DNA of 64,000 nucleotides from Streptomyces coelicoflavus (lineage in GTDB: Bacteria > Actinomycetota > Actinomycetes > Streptomycetales > Streptomycetaceae). A model generated the notes under the pieces. That model made no database searches. It worked only from the letters and a program-made list of their open reading frames with translations, and had not been told where the DNA came from. Positions 8,685 through 17,041 of this stretch are shown piece by piece; position 1 is the first letter of the stretch, and each line of letters opens with the position of its first letter. The stretch is from the NCBI RefSeq assembly GCF_003112555.1, contig NZ_BEWB01000007.1, positions 62,001 to 126,000 of the forward strand. The letters run 5' to 3'. The position numbers were made by a program, and so were the translations under genes.

Positions 8685-8993
8685 GTGTCCGACCACCGCC
8701 AGGAAGGCCCGGGTGAGAACGGTGCCCCCGTCCCGCGCGACATGCCTGACCAGCAGGCCGGGGACCACGACGACCCGTGGGAGGCGGCCTCGCCCACCCG
8801 CGAGCAGCGCGAGCACCGGCAGGGCCCGGCGGGCGAAGAGCCCGAGGCCGACGGGGACGCCGCCGGCGACGCGGAGACCGGGCCCGCGACCGACGTGCCC
8901 GACACCGACGAGGCGGGCACGGGCCGGCAGGGCGCGCCGCACTCGGGTGCCGTGCACCCCGAGCACCCGGTGCCCGACGAGTCCTCCGGCTGA
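8685..8993 (+). CDS. Small acidic, probably disordered protein
   Basis: 102 residues from a GTG with GGAAGGAG (8671-8678) upstream. The composition is dominated by Glu, Asp, Gly, Ala and Pro, with no hydrophobic core, Cys or membrane segment. Third-position GC is typical of real genes here. Function unknown. Similar small acidic proteins are widespread in Streptomyces. Confidence 0.65.
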   Translation: MSDHRQEGPGENGAPVPRDMPDQQAGDHDDPWEAASPTREQREHRQGPAGEEPEADGDAAGDAETGPATDVPDTDEAGTGRQGAPHSGAVHPEHPVPDESSG

Positions 8994-9024
8994 GACGAGT
9001 CCGGTCGGCTGAACGGCCGGGGGC

Positions 9025-10056
9025 TCAGCCGACCTTCCGCCCCCGCATCGGCTCCGTGTCCGCCCCCGCGCCCTGCCGCAACCCCCGCAGGAACTCCTCC
9101 AGCACCTCCGTGGACGTACGCGTCGCGCGCCAGCCGAGCTCCACCCGCGCCCGCGTGCAGTCCATGATCGGCAGCCGCAGTACCGCGTCGAAGAGGTGGG
9201 GCGAGGCCGGCAGCAGCCGCAGCCCCCACGCGGCGGCGATCGCCGAGCGGGCCGCGGTGCGCGGCAGCCGCACGGGACGCACCCCGACCAGCTCACCCAG
9301 CAGCTCGGCGTCCACCGGCGGCTCGGCCGCCAGGTTGAACGCTCCCCGCGCGGTCCCGGAACGCACGGCCAGCCGGTAGGCGCCGGCCGCGTCGTCCGTG
9401 TGCAGGGCCTGCACCCGCAGCCCCGGGATGTCCGGCAGGAACGGGAGCCGCTCCGGACGGGCCGCCGGACCCGGCAGGAAGCGGCCGCCGAAGATCCGGC
9501 GCTGTTCGCTGGCCGACTCCCGCTTGAAGAGGAAGGCCGGCCGCATCCGCACCACCCGGATCCCCGGATGGTCGCGCTCGAAGGTGTCCAGGGCCCGTTC
9601 CAGATAGGCCTTCTCCCGGCAGTAGGCCGCGTCCGGCCAGCCGTGCGTCGGCCACGACTCGTCCACCGCGTGGTTCTTGGGCCCCGGCGAGTACGCGCCG
9701 ACCGACGAGGCGTGCACCAGCGCCGGCACTCCGGCCGCGGCCACCGCCTCGAAGACCCGGAGGGAGCCGAGTACGTTCGTGCGCCAGGTCGTCGCCGGAT
9801 CGTGCGTCGGCTGGAACGCCCAGGCCAGATGGACCACGGCGTCGGCGCCGGCGAAGTGGCCGGTCAGGTCGGTCTGCTCCGAGGCGAGGTCGACCGCGGC
9901 CCACTCGGTCTTCGCGGGCGACCACTCGGGGACGCGCCGGGCCAGCCCCAGTACGGACCCCACCTCCGGATCCCCGGAGAGGAGCCGGACCACGCTGGTG
10001 CCCACGTTCCCCGTGGCGCCCGTGACCACGATCCTGCTGCCCGTTGTGCTGCTCAC
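9025..10056 (-). CDS. NAD-dependent epimerase/dehydratase (extended SDR)
   Basis: 343 residues from a GTG at 10056 with AGAGGAG upstream. A longer reading from 10128 lacks a ribosome site. TGATGNVG near residue 12 is the NAD(P)-binding loop, and YCREK supplies the catalytic Tyr and Lys. VHLAWAFQPTHDP resembles the NAD-contacting strand of nucleotide-sugar epimerases. The substrate is unknown. It lies 298 bp from the upstream FUSC gene, so it probably has its own promoter. Confidence 0.88.
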   Translation of the reverse strand: MSSTTGSRIVVTGATGNVGTSVVRLLSGDPEVGSVLGLARRVPEWSPAKTEWAAVDLASEQTDLTGHFAGADAVVHLAWAFQPTHDPATTWRTNVLGSLRVFEAVAAAGVPALVHASSVGAYSPGPKNHAVDESWPTHGWPDAAYCREKAYLERALDTFERDHPGIRVVRMRPAFLFKRESASEQRRIFGGRFLPGPAARPERLPFLPDIPGLRVQALHTDDAAGAYRLAVRSGTARGAFNLAAEPPVDAELLGELVGVRPVRLPRTAARSAIAAAWGLRLLPASPHLFDAVLRLPIMDCTRARVELGWRATRTSTEVLEEFLRGLRQGAGADTEPMRGRKVG

Positions 10057-10354
10057 GCTGTGCTCCTCTCGGCGGCCTGCCGGTGCGGAGGGCACCGGGT
10101 ACCCGCCGCCCGGGAGGTGCACGCGCAAGAGGAAGCCCCGACCGCGACGGGGGAATCACGGCCGGGGCGGCTCGATGCGGATACGGATGGCGGTCGCCTC
10201 TCGGCGAAAGGCTCCACAGGGCTTCAGCCGAACGATCGTCCCTGTGGGCAATAGGTGAGGCCCGGGGACACTGTCCCATCCGTACCCACGCCGTGTTCAA
10301 CGGCGAACGACCGGCCGGTGTTCCGCCGTCTGTCGCGGTTTGGGGTGATGTGGG
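10057..10354. other. Intergenic leader of epimerase gene
   Basis: No gene is seen. ACAGGG (about 10214-10219) and CCCTGT (about 10238-10243) form a 6-bp inverted repeat. No clear promoter hexamers could be assigned. Confidence 0.5.
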
Positions 10355-11554
10355 TCACCGGTCGGTGGGCTCGGCGGGCTCGGGCACGATCTCGGCCCAC
10401 AGGTTCTCCGCCTGCAACAGCAAGGTGCCCAGGACCGCGGTCCGCGCGGCCTCCTGCCCGGCGTGCTCCCGCAGCCCTTCCTGCAACCGCCGGTGCAGTT
10501 CCTCCATCGTCTCCTCGGCGGCCGCCTCCGTGTCGCCGCCGGCCGGCCGGCCCACCATCCGGTCCGCCTCGGCGTGGCAGGCGTCGCCGATGAGCCGCAG
10601 CAGGCGGGCGTACAGGTCGAGCACCGGCCCCTCGGGCGGGGTGGGCGTCCGTTGCTCGTCGGCCGCGACGGCCAGTGTCCGGGTCAGCGCCGTGAGGTTC
10701 CCGGTGACCCGGCTCCACCGCTGGTCCTCGCCCTCCGGCGGGACGGCGGTGGGCGCCCGGTGCAGCTTGCGCAGCGGACGCGAGGTGAGACGCAGGCTCT
10801 CCCGGCTCCAGGACCGGGCCGACTCCAGGGCCTCCAGCCGCCGCTGGAGCCGCGCGGCATCGCTCGACCAGCCGGCCGCGCTCTGCGCGTCCCAGTGGGT
10901 CTCCCGCAGGTCGGCGGCGACGGCGCACAGGAGGTCGCCCGACTCCCGCGCCAGCGCCGCGAGGTTCTCCCGCACGTCCCTCAGATGGATCGGCGGCAGC
11001 ACCAGGGCGTTGACGGCCACCCCGATGACCGCGCCGAGCGCCGCCTGCCCCACCCGGTGGCCGACCGCGGCGGCCGACACCGCCGTGCCGGAGGCCAGGA
11101 CGAACACCGCCGTGGTGGCCGCGTAGACGCCCTGGAGGCCGAAGCGGGACCAGTTCGCCACCAGCATCAGCAGCGGCAGGGACAGTGCCAGCGCCCCCGT
11201 GGTGTCCTCGGCGACGGCCTGTGCCGCCGACGCCACCAGGGTCCCCACGCAGATCGCCGCGAACTGCTGCCCGGCCTGCCGCACCGAGCTGTAGACGGTG
11301 GCCTGCACGAGGACGAGCGCCACCCACGGCGCCATCAGCGCCATCGGGTCGCCCAGCCACACCCCCGCCACGGCCCAGGCGATCAGGGCGGCGCCCGCTG
11401 CCTTCAGCGACTGCACCACCAGGTCGCGTTCCCGCCCCGGTCCCCGCCAGGCGGCTCGCACGGCCCGCCCGACGGCCCGCGCCTCCCACCACACCGCGGC
11501 CACCGGCCGCCTTCCCCGGAATGCTTCCCGGAGGCCGTGGAACGCAGCGGTCAT
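10355..11554 (-). CDS. FUSC family membrane protein
   Basis: 399 residues from an ATG at 11554. The long open frame upstream to 11995 overlaps the HAD gene and is a shadow. Six or so hydrophobic segments lie in the first 185 residues (SLKAAGAALIAWAVAGV, MALMAPWVALVLVQATVYSSV, FAAICVGTLVASAAQAVA, LALSLPLLMLVANW, AATTAVFVLASGTAVS, AALGAVIGVAVNALVL). A soluble helical C-terminal half follows. This is the same architecture as the protein at 5175-6431. The FUSC family is linked to efflux of aromatic compounds. Substrate unknown. Confidence 0.82.
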   Translation of the reverse strand: MTAAFHGLREAFRGRRPVAAVWWEARAVGRAVRAAWRGPGRERDLVVQSLKAAGAALIAWAVAGVWLGDPMALMAPWVALVLVQATVYSSVRQAGQQFAAICVGTLVASAAQAVAEDTTGALALSLPLLMLVANWSRFGLQGVYAATTAVFVLASGTAVSAAAVGHRVGQAALGAVIGVAVNALVLPPIHLRDVRENLAALARESGDLLCAVAADLRETHWDAQSAAGWSSDAARLQRRLEALESARSWSRESLRLTSRPLRKLHRAPTAVPPEGEDQRWSRVTGNLTALTRTLAVAADEQRTPTPPEGPVLDLYARLLRLIGDACHAEADRMVGRPAGGDTEAAAEETMEELHRRLQEGLREHAGQEAARTAVLGTLLLQAENLWAEIVPEPAEPTDR

Positions 11555-11630
11555 GCGGTGCCGGCCGTCCGTCCGGCGGGCGGACACGTCCGGGGGCGGA
11601 ACGTCTCGCAGGAGGGTACGGATCCGCTGC

Positions 11631-12287
11631 TCATGCGAACGGGCTCCCGTGCAGGGAGGCCAGCAGGTCGGCCGGGTCGGCGTAGACCGCCCGGGCGCCC
11701 GCCTCCTCCAGGTCGGCGCGGGGCAGACCGCCGCACAGCACGCCCACGCAGCGCACCCCGGCCCGGCTGCCCGCACGCATGTCCCACACGGTGTCGCCGA
11801 CGAAGACGGACCGCTCGGCCGGTACGCCGGCCAGTTCCAGGGCGTGCTCGACCGGCTCCGGAGCGGGCTTTCCCGCGGACACGTCGTCGGCACTGGCGGT
11901 GGCGCCGATCGCGTCGTCCGCGTCGATCGCCCGTCGCAGCGCGCCCAGCTCCGCACCGCCCGCCGAGGTGGCGAGAACCACCTGCCAGCCGTCACCGGCC
12001 AGGCGGCGCAGCAGGTCCCCGGCGCCCGGCAGGGCGGGCAGCCGGTCGAAGTACTGGCCGTAGAGGGCCTTGTGGGCGGCGCTCAGCCCGGCGTCCTGGT
12101 CCGTGTCCCGGTCCTCGCCCAGCAGATGGGCGATCAGGTCGGTGGAGGCGAGCCCCACCGCCCGGTGGATCGCGTGCATCGGCACCCGGTGACCGGCCTG
12201 CCGGAACGCCTCCCACCAGGTGGTCACATGCAGGTGATTGGTGTCGACGAGGGTTCCGTCGACGTCGAACACGGCCGCCCGTTCCAT
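11631..12287 (-). CDS. HAD superfamily hydrolase (phosphoglycolate-phosphatase-like)
   Basis: 218 residues. HAD motif I is DVDGTLVD with nucleophile D8 and acid D10. Motif II is in LATSAGG, motif III in SAGKPAPEP, and motif IV in FVGDTVWDM. A helical cap (about 18-80) marks a C1-cap phosphatase of the phosphoglycolate/beta-phosphoglucomutase group. The substrate cannot be told from sequence. Transcribed with the PHP gene upstream (51-bp gap) and the FUSC gene downstream (76-bp gap). Confidence 0.9.
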   Translation of the reverse strand: MERAAVFDVDGTLVDTNHLHVTTWWEAFRQAGHRVPMHAIHRAVGLASTDLIAHLLGEDRDTDQDAGLSAAHKALYGQYFDRLPALPGAGDLLRRLAGDGWQVVLATSAGGAELGALRRAIDADDAIGATASADDVSAGKPAPEPVEHALELAGVPAERSVFVGDTVWDMRAGSRAGVRCVGVLCGGLPRADLEEAGARAVYADPADLLASLHGSPFA

Positions 12288-12338
12288 GCGCTGTCCCCTT
12301 CCGGTCCGTGGAGCGCGGATCGACGCGCGGGTACCACG

Positions 12339-13370
12339 TCAGCGCCCAGCCACTCCGGACGGTGTACGGCCCTCGCGGGTCCAGGCCAGCAGCTCGTCCA
12401 GGGACCACGTGGTGACCACCCGCTCCGGCGGCACCCCGCACTCCTCGGCCCGTGCGCACCCGTGGATCTGCCAGTCCAGCTGACCGGGCGCGTGCGCGTC
12501 CGTGTCCACCGAGAACAGCACGCCGGCCGCCACCGCCCGGCGCAGCAGCCGCCGCGGCGGGTCGAGCCGCTCCGGGCGGCTGTTGATCTCCACGGCCGTA
12601 CCGGACTCCGCGCAGGCGGCGAAGACCTCGTCCGCGTCGAACTCCGACTCGGGCCGCCCCCGCCCGGTCAGCAGCCGGCCGGTGCAGTGGCCGAGCACGT
12701 CCGCGTGCGGGTCGCGGACGGCGGCGACCATCCGGCGGGTCATCGAGCGGGCGTCCATCCGCAGCTTGGAGTGGACCGACACCACCACCACGTCGAGCCG
12801 TTCCAGCAGCTCCGGCTCCTGGTCGAGTGAGCCGTCGTCGAGGATGTCGCACTCGATGCCGGTCAGCAGCCGGAAGGGCGCCCAGGTCGCGTTGAGTTCC
12901 GCCAGCACGTCCAACTGCTCGCGCAGCCGTGCGGGGGAGAGCCCGCGGGCCACCGTCAGCCGCGGCGAGTGGTCGGTCAGGGCCGCCCACTCGTGTCCGA
13001 GCGCCGCAGCGGTCCGGCCCATCTCCTCGATCGGGCTGCCGCCGTCGGACCAGTCCGAGTGCAGGTGGCAGTCGCCGCGCAACAGCCCCCGCAGCTCTTC
13101 GCCGCCCCGGGCGAGCGGGGTGTCCGCCTCGTCCTCCAGCTTCGCGAGGTACCCGGGCACCTGCCCGTCCAGCGCCTCGCGCGCCACCTGTGCGGTCTTG
13201 GGTCCGACACCCTTGAGCGACTCCAGCGAGCCGGCCCGCTCGCGCAGCTCGGCGGCCGGCAGCCCACCGAGCACGCCCGCCGCGGTGCGGAAGGCGCGGA
13301 CGCGGTACGTCGGCGCCTGGGTCCGCTCCAGGAGGAACGCGATCCGCTCCAGCGCCTCGACGGGGTCCAT
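12339..13370 (-). CDS. PHP-domain protein with N-terminal HhH (PolX-like, no polymerase domain)
   Basis: 343 residues from an ATG at 13370 with GGAGGTGG just upstream. An earlier start at 13424 is unlikely. Residues 1-80 resemble the helix-hairpin-helix region of family X DNA polymerases (LERTQAPTYRVRAFRTAAGVL, then SLESLKGVGPKTAQVAREAL). From about 115 a PHP metal-dependent phosphoesterase follows: GDCHLHSDWSDG, ALTDHSPRL, VVSVHSKLRM, GTAVEINSRPER and FSVDTDAH give the usual His/Asp/Glu ligands. Bacterial PolX joins these parts through a polymerase core that is absent here. A DNA 3'-end or nucleotide phosphoesterase role is inference. Confidence 0.85.
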   Translation of the reverse strand: MDPVEALERIAFLLERTQAPTYRVRAFRTAAGVLGGLPAAELRERAGSLESLKGVGPKTAQVAREALDGQVPGYLAKLEDEADTPLARGGEELRGLLRGDCHLHSDWSDGGSPIEEMGRTAAALGHEWAALTDHSPRLTVARGLSPARLREQLDVLAELNATWAPFRLLTGIECDILDDGSLDQEPELLERLDVVVVSVHSKLRMDARSMTRRMVAAVRDPHADVLGHCTGRLLTGRGRPESEFDADEVFAACAESGTAVEINSRPERLDPPRRLLRRAVAAGVLFSVDTDAHAPGQLDWQIHGCARAEECGVPPERVVTTWSLDELLAWTREGRTPSGVAGR

Positions 13371-13534
13371 CGCCACCTCCTCGTCCGGCCTCGACCGGCC
13401 CTCCCACCGGTCCTCACCCGGCATGTCCAGGGTTCCCTAGAGCAGCGGGACCCGCACCACGAGCCGGGCGCCCCGTGCCCCTGCCGGGCCGGGACGGTTC
13501 CTCGCTCCCACGGGTTCCGGCCTACCCTCGATGC

Positions 13535-13771
13535 ATGACCGAGATCGACAGCCCGCACATCGGCAATCCGCGGATCCTCGTCCTCGGGGTGCACCCGGGC
13601 CCGCCCCCGTTCCGGATCGTGGAAATCGATGGCCAGGTGGTCGGTGAGGCCAGGGCCGTCACCGACGTCCTGGAGGCCGCCGCCGCCTTCGGCATCACCG
13701 TCCACGACCTGGACGACCCGGAGGTCGTCCGCTGGGTGGGCGGGGACAAGTTCACCTGGACCGCCCACTAG
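13535..13771 (+). CDS. Small conserved-looking protein, unknown function
   Basis: 78 residues. A TACCCT -10-like box (13523-13528) ends 6 nt before the ATG, so the message is probably leaderless. The sequence has an alternating hydrophobic pattern (RILVLGVHPGPPPFRIVEIDGQVVG), a helix (AVTDVLEAAAAFGI) and a closing strand, suggesting a small alpha/beta fold. No motif recognised. It is convergent with the GH16 gene. Confidence 0.7.
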   Translation: MTEIDSPHIGNPRILVLGVHPGPPPFRIVEIDGQVVGEARAVTDVLEAAAAFGITVHDLDDPEVVRWVGGDKFTWTAH

Positions 13772-13786
13772 GACGCGTCCGGCCCG

Positions 13787-13803
13787 CCCCGCCCGGTGCG
13801 GGG
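13787..13803. terminator. Short hairpin between convergent genes
   Basis: CCCCGC (13787-13792) pairs with GCGGGG (13798-13803) around a CCGGT loop, between the 13535 gene and the GH16 gene. Weak candidate. Confidence 0.35.
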
Positions 13804-13805
13804 TG

Positions 13806-15071
13806 TCAGCCGACGGTCCACTTCTGGTTGGCGGCGCCCGTGCAGGTCCAGATCTGCAGCCGGGTGCCGTTGGCCGAGTTGTTCCCGGTGACGTCGAGGC
13901 ACTTGTCGGCCTGGGGATTGACGATGTCGTGCGCGGCGGTGACGACCCATCGCTGGGCGGCGCTGCCGTTGCAGTCCCACAGCTGGACGAGCGTGCCGTC
14001 CGCCGTGCCGCCGGCGTTGACGTCCAGGCACTTGCCGAGCGCCTGGATCGTGCCGTCGGAGCCCACCGTCCACCGCTGGGCCGCGGTGCCGTTGCAGTCG
14101 TAGAGCTGTACGGGGGTGCCGTTGGCGGTGTTCGCCGCGGCGACGTCCACGCACTTGCCGGCCAGGCCCCGGATCGCGCCGCCGGCGGGCGCGTCGCCCG
14201 TCGTCACCGAGACGTGGTCGACGACCAGGGTCTGCGGGAAGACCGTGGAGCCGTCCGGGTCGCCCGGCCAGTAGCCGCCGACCGCCAGGTTGAGGATCAG
14301 GAAGTACGGCTTGTTGAACACCCACTGCTTCCCGCCCAGGTCGGCCGGGGTGCGCCGCTGGTAGACGTTGCCGTCCACCGACCACGTGATCGAGTCCGGC
14401 GCCCAGTCGACGGCGAAGGTGTGGAAGGCGTCCGCGAAGGCCTGGCCGCCCGGCAGGGTGTAGCCGGCGCCGATGCCGCCGGAGCCGGAGTAGCCGGGGC
14501 CGTGGATGGTGCCGTGCACGGTGGAGGGCTCGAAGCCGACGTTCTCCATGATGTCGATCTCGCCGGAGTCGGGCCAGTTCACCGGGGTGCCCAGCATCCA
14601 GAAGGCCGGCCACATGCCCTGCCCGCGCGGCACCTTCATCCGCGCCTCGACGTGCCCGTACTGCGCCGTGAACTTGCCCGAGGTGTTCAGCCGGGCGGAG
14701 GTGTACTGGCAGGTGCCGTACCAGCACTGGTAGTTGGCGGGATTCTCCTTGCGGGCGGTGATGACCAGGTGGCCCTGGCCGTCCAGGGCGGCGTTCTTGT
14801 TGCCCGAGGTGTAGTACTGCCGTTCGTGGTTGTTGACGTTGTCGCCGGTCTCGATCTGCCACTTCGAGGAGTCGACGGCGGCGCCGGCCGGGCCGTCGAA
14901 GGTGTCGGAGAAGGCCACGGCGGCGGCCGCGGAGGACGAGGCGCCGGCGGCCCCGGCGGCCCGGGAGTCGTCGGGTTCCGCCTGGGCGGAGCCGGTCACG
15001 AGGGATGCGGCCAGCCCGGCGGACAGGGCGGCGGCGAGGAGGCATCTGCGGAGCAGGCGTGGGCGGGCCAC
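13806..15071 (-). CDS. Secreted GH16 beta-glucanase with C-terminal ricin-type lectin
   Basis: 421 residues from a GTG at 15071 with GGAAGGGAG upstream. Residues 1-31 are a Sec signal peptide ending AQA. GH16 covers about 52-290 with the catalytic signature GEIDIMENVG (nucleophile E171, acid/base E176) and aromatic cleft residues (MWPAFWMLG). A beta-trefoil ricin/CBM13 domain occupies about 297-421, with three repeats each ending in QRW or QKW. The family hydrolyses beta-1,3- or mixed-linkage glucans. Endo-beta-1,3-glucanase is the likeliest activity, perhaps against fungal walls. A DasR-like 12-mer lies upstream (15175-15186). Confidence 0.93.
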   Translation of the reverse strand: MARPRLLRRCLLAAALSAGLAASLVTGSAQAEPDDSRAAGAAGASSSAAAAVAFSDTFDGPAGAAVDSSKWQIETGDNVNNHERQYYTSGNKNAALDGQGHLVITARKENPANYQCWYGTCQYTSARLNTSGKFTAQYGHVEARMKVPRGQGMWPAFWMLGTPVNWPDSGEIDIMENVGFEPSTVHGTIHGPGYSGSGGIGAGYTLPGGQAFADAFHTFAVDWAPDSITWSVDGNVYQRRTPADLGGKQWVFNKPYFLILNLAVGGYWPGDPDGSTVFPQTLVVDHVSVTTGDAPAGGAIRGLAGKCVDVAAANTANGTPVQLYDCNGTAAQRWTVGSDGTIQALGKCLDVNAGGTADGTLVQLWDCNGSAAQRWVVTAAHDIVNPQADKCLDVTGNNSANGTRLQIWTCTGAANQKWTVG

Positions 15072-15174
15072 GGCTCTCCCTTCCGTACGGCGCCCCGCGG
15101 GGCGCCGACCGAGGTGGGGGGGTGGGGATGTCGCCTCTTTATTCAAGTAGTGAGATAAGGGCCGGTCAATACCT

Positions 15175-15186
15175 TGGTACGGACCA
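15175..15186 (-). promoter_or_regulatory. TGGTCCGTACCA element upstream of GH16
   Basis: On the minus strand this reads TGGTCCGTACCA. It matches 9 of 12 positions of TGGTCTAGACCA, the core of GntR-family DasR sites and of chitinase promoter repeats in Streptomyces. It lies about 100 bp before the start codon. Binding is inferred only. Confidence 0.35.
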
Positions 15187-15210
15187 GCTTGGACCGGGTG
15201 GACGCCGCAC

Positions 15211-15750
15211 TCAGGTACGCGCCCCGCGCGCGTGCACCGTGCGGCTCATCCGCCGGCCGAGAAGCAGGTAACCGACCAGCGCACCGCTCGTGTTGAGGAT
15301 GACGTCGTCGACGTCGAAGGCCCGCCCGGTGACCAGGGCACCCTGGGCGAACTCCACCAGCAGCATCACGACGGCCGTCAGCAGCAGTACGCGCAGCACC
15401 CCGCGCGTACGCGGCGCGACGACCGGGACCAGCACGCCGAACGGCACTCCGAGCAGAATGTTCCCGCCGATCTGCTTGACCGCGTCGCGCAGCGCGGGCT
15501 GGTCCAGATAGGCCCTCAGTGAGCGCCCCGGGTGCAGGTTGGTGTGCGTCAGGGCCTCGGACGCGGGGGAGGGGTGCAGCGTCAGCCGCGCCAGCACCAC
15601 CGCGAACGCCACCATGAAGACGAACGCGCACGCCGTCGCCAGCAGCCGCAACGGCAGGGCGAGCGCGTGCCGCTCGCGACGGTCGGTCTCCCGCGTCTTG
15701 GCGGCGCGGGCGCGCGGCCACAGACGCAGCCCTGAGGCGGCACGAGCCAT
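15211..15750 (-). CDS. VanZ-family membrane protein
   Basis: 179 residues from an ATG at 15750 with GGAGGACC upstream. After a basic N terminus come hydrophobic segments (ALPLRLLATACAFVFMVAFAVVLARL; QIGGNILLGVPFGVLVPVV; VLRVLLLTAVVMLLVEFAQGAL; LNTSGALVGYLLLG). The pattern GNILLGVPFG, VEFAQ and DVDDVILNTSGALVGY is diagnostic for VanZ-like proteins. VanZ confers modest teicoplanin resistance in enterococci. The role of chromosomal homologues is unclear. Confidence 0.9.
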   Translation of the reverse strand: MARAASGLRLWPRARAAKTRETDRRERHALALPLRLLATACAFVFMVAFAVVLARLTLHPSPASEALTHTNLHPGRSLRAYLDQPALRDAVKQIGGNILLGVPFGVLVPVVAPRTRGVLRVLLLTAVVMLLVEFAQGALVTGRAFDVDDVILNTSGALVGYLLLGRRMSRTVHARGART

Positions 15751-15992
15751 GTCGGTCCTCCAGTCGTCAACTTCCCCGCGTGGTAGGGCGGTTACCCGCC
15801 GAACCGCCGAGGATGCCCGGCGAACGGGTACGGCCGGCCGCACCCGTTCGGGCCCGCCGGCCCGCTCTCCCGCAGCCGGTCTCCCCTCGCCCGGCCGGGG
15901 CACTCCGGCCGGTGAGAGCAACAAGGGCGGCACAAGGGGCATCCGGGGCGTGACGTACCGGGCCCGGCCGTGCGGGGCCGCGGAGGTGGCGT

Positions 15993-16226
15993 GTGAAAGG
16001 CCGTAGGACACTCCTCGAGGTGGCCGAGGTGGCCGAGGTGGCCGAGGTGGCCGAGGTGGCCGAGGTGGCCGCGGTGGCCGCGGTGGTCGAGGTGGCCGCC
16101 TGGTGGGTCCCGCTCGCGGCGCTCTGGCTGGTCCTCGCCGGCACCGTCGACCCCCTGGAACACGCCGTGAGCGAGGCCACCACCGTCGGGCCGGTCCACA
16201 CCTCGGTGCACTGGACGCCCCTGTGA
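15993..16226 (+). CDS. Small ORF with EVA tripeptide repeats and one membrane segment
   Basis: 77 residues from a GTG at 15993. Residues 9-35 are encoded by nine 9-bp units giving repeated Glu-Val-Ala or Ala-Val-Ala. A hydrophobic stretch follows (AAWWVPLAALWLVLAGTV), then a polar tail. The segment from VVEVAAWW onward resembles small single-span Streptomyces membrane proteins I have seen. The repeat looks like an expansion of its start. There is no good ribosome site, so the real start and expression are uncertain. Confidence 0.45.
   Translation: MKGRRTLLEVAEVAEVAEVAEVAEVAAVAAVVEVAAWWVPLAALWLVLAGTVDPLEHAVSEATTVGPVHTSVHWTPL
16017..16097. repeat. Nine tandem 9-bp units (GAGGTGGCC)
   Basis: Six perfect copies of GAGGTGGCC (16017-16070), two variants (GCGGTGGCC and GCGGTGGTC, 16071-16088), then one perfect copy (16089-16097). 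The unit is a multiple of three and stays in frame with the ORF at 15993, so length changes would not break it. Confidence 0.95.
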
Positions 16227-16251
16227 GCCGGACCGTGCCCGCCGGCCCGGC

Positions 16252-16935
16252 TCACGTCCCGTACGTCACCCGCACCCGCTCGAACCCGAGGGAGGTCAGC
16301 AGCCCTCGGAGCATGGCGGTGGTGTTGCTCTCGGCACGCGCCTTCAGCTCACTGTCCTTCGCCGCCTCACCGATGTGCCGGGCCGCGAGCTTCTGCACCG
16401 CCTGCTCGCCGTTCGGGTTGTCCGAGAACAGGTCACCGAGCCGGTCGAGCAGCCCGCGCTGCTTGGAGACCGCGTAGGACCGGTCCGGGTCGAGGGCGGG
16501 CTCGCCCAGCGCGGCGTGCGGCAGCCGCAGCGTCGCCGACGTCCGCCCCTCGTCGACCGTCACGTCGTCCTCGCCCACCTTCCCGAGGTCGACGTAGGCG
16601 TCGACGGTGCCCGCCCCGACGTACAGGGTGCGGGTGCCGCGGATCGCGTCGGGCAGGAACCTGGCGTCCTTCTCCAGGTCCACCACGACCTGGAAGTTGC
16701 CGGACGCGGCGTCGTAACGGCTGATGTCCTGCACGGACTCCAGCAGCGCGGGACCCGAACGGTCCCGCGTCTCGGAGCCGAACAGGTCCTTCAGCCCCGG
16801 CAGGACACTCAGCCGCAGCCCCACGAACAGCACGACGAGCACCGCTGTCAGCACGGTCAGCGCCTTGGCCCAGCCGGGCATGCGCCACGCGGGCCGCTGG
16901 ACGGAACCGGTGGGCTTCTTGACGGGAGTCGTCAT
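16252..16935 (-). CDS. DUF4230 membrane-anchored protein
   Basis: 227 residues from an ATG at 16935 with AGGAGGG upstream. A Pro-rich N terminus is followed by one membrane span (about 23-45: ALTVLTAVLVVLFVGLRLSVL). The extracytoplasmic domain (ALLESVQDISRYDAASGNFQVVVDLEKDARFLP, then GTVDAYVDLGKV) matches DUF4230 proteins. Function unknown. Confidence 0.82.
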   Translation of the reverse strand: MTTPVKKPTGSVQRPAWRMPGWAKALTVLTAVLVVLFVGLRLSVLPGLKDLFGSETRDRSGPALLESVQDISRYDAASGNFQVVVDLEKDARFLPDAIRGTRTLYVGAGTVDAYVDLGKVGEDDVTVDEGRTSATLRLPHAALGEPALDPDRSYAVSKQRGLLDRLGDLFSDNPNGEQAVQKLAARHIGEAAKDSELKARAESNTTAMLRGLLTSLGFERVRVTYGT

Positions 16936-17041
16936 GGCGACGGCCCTCCTTCCTACTGACCCGGATGCCCCCCATCTCCCGTACCAGACCGAGCAGTTGA
17001 AGCGCGGCACACGAAGAGGGGGCGGGGCGTACGGCGGCGGC

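Noticed and set aside
10355..11995. Long 546-residue form of the second FUSC protein
   Set aside because: The first 147 residues overlap the HAD gene in another frame and are Arg/Pro/Ser rich. The ATG at 11554 gives a normal FUSC N terminus.
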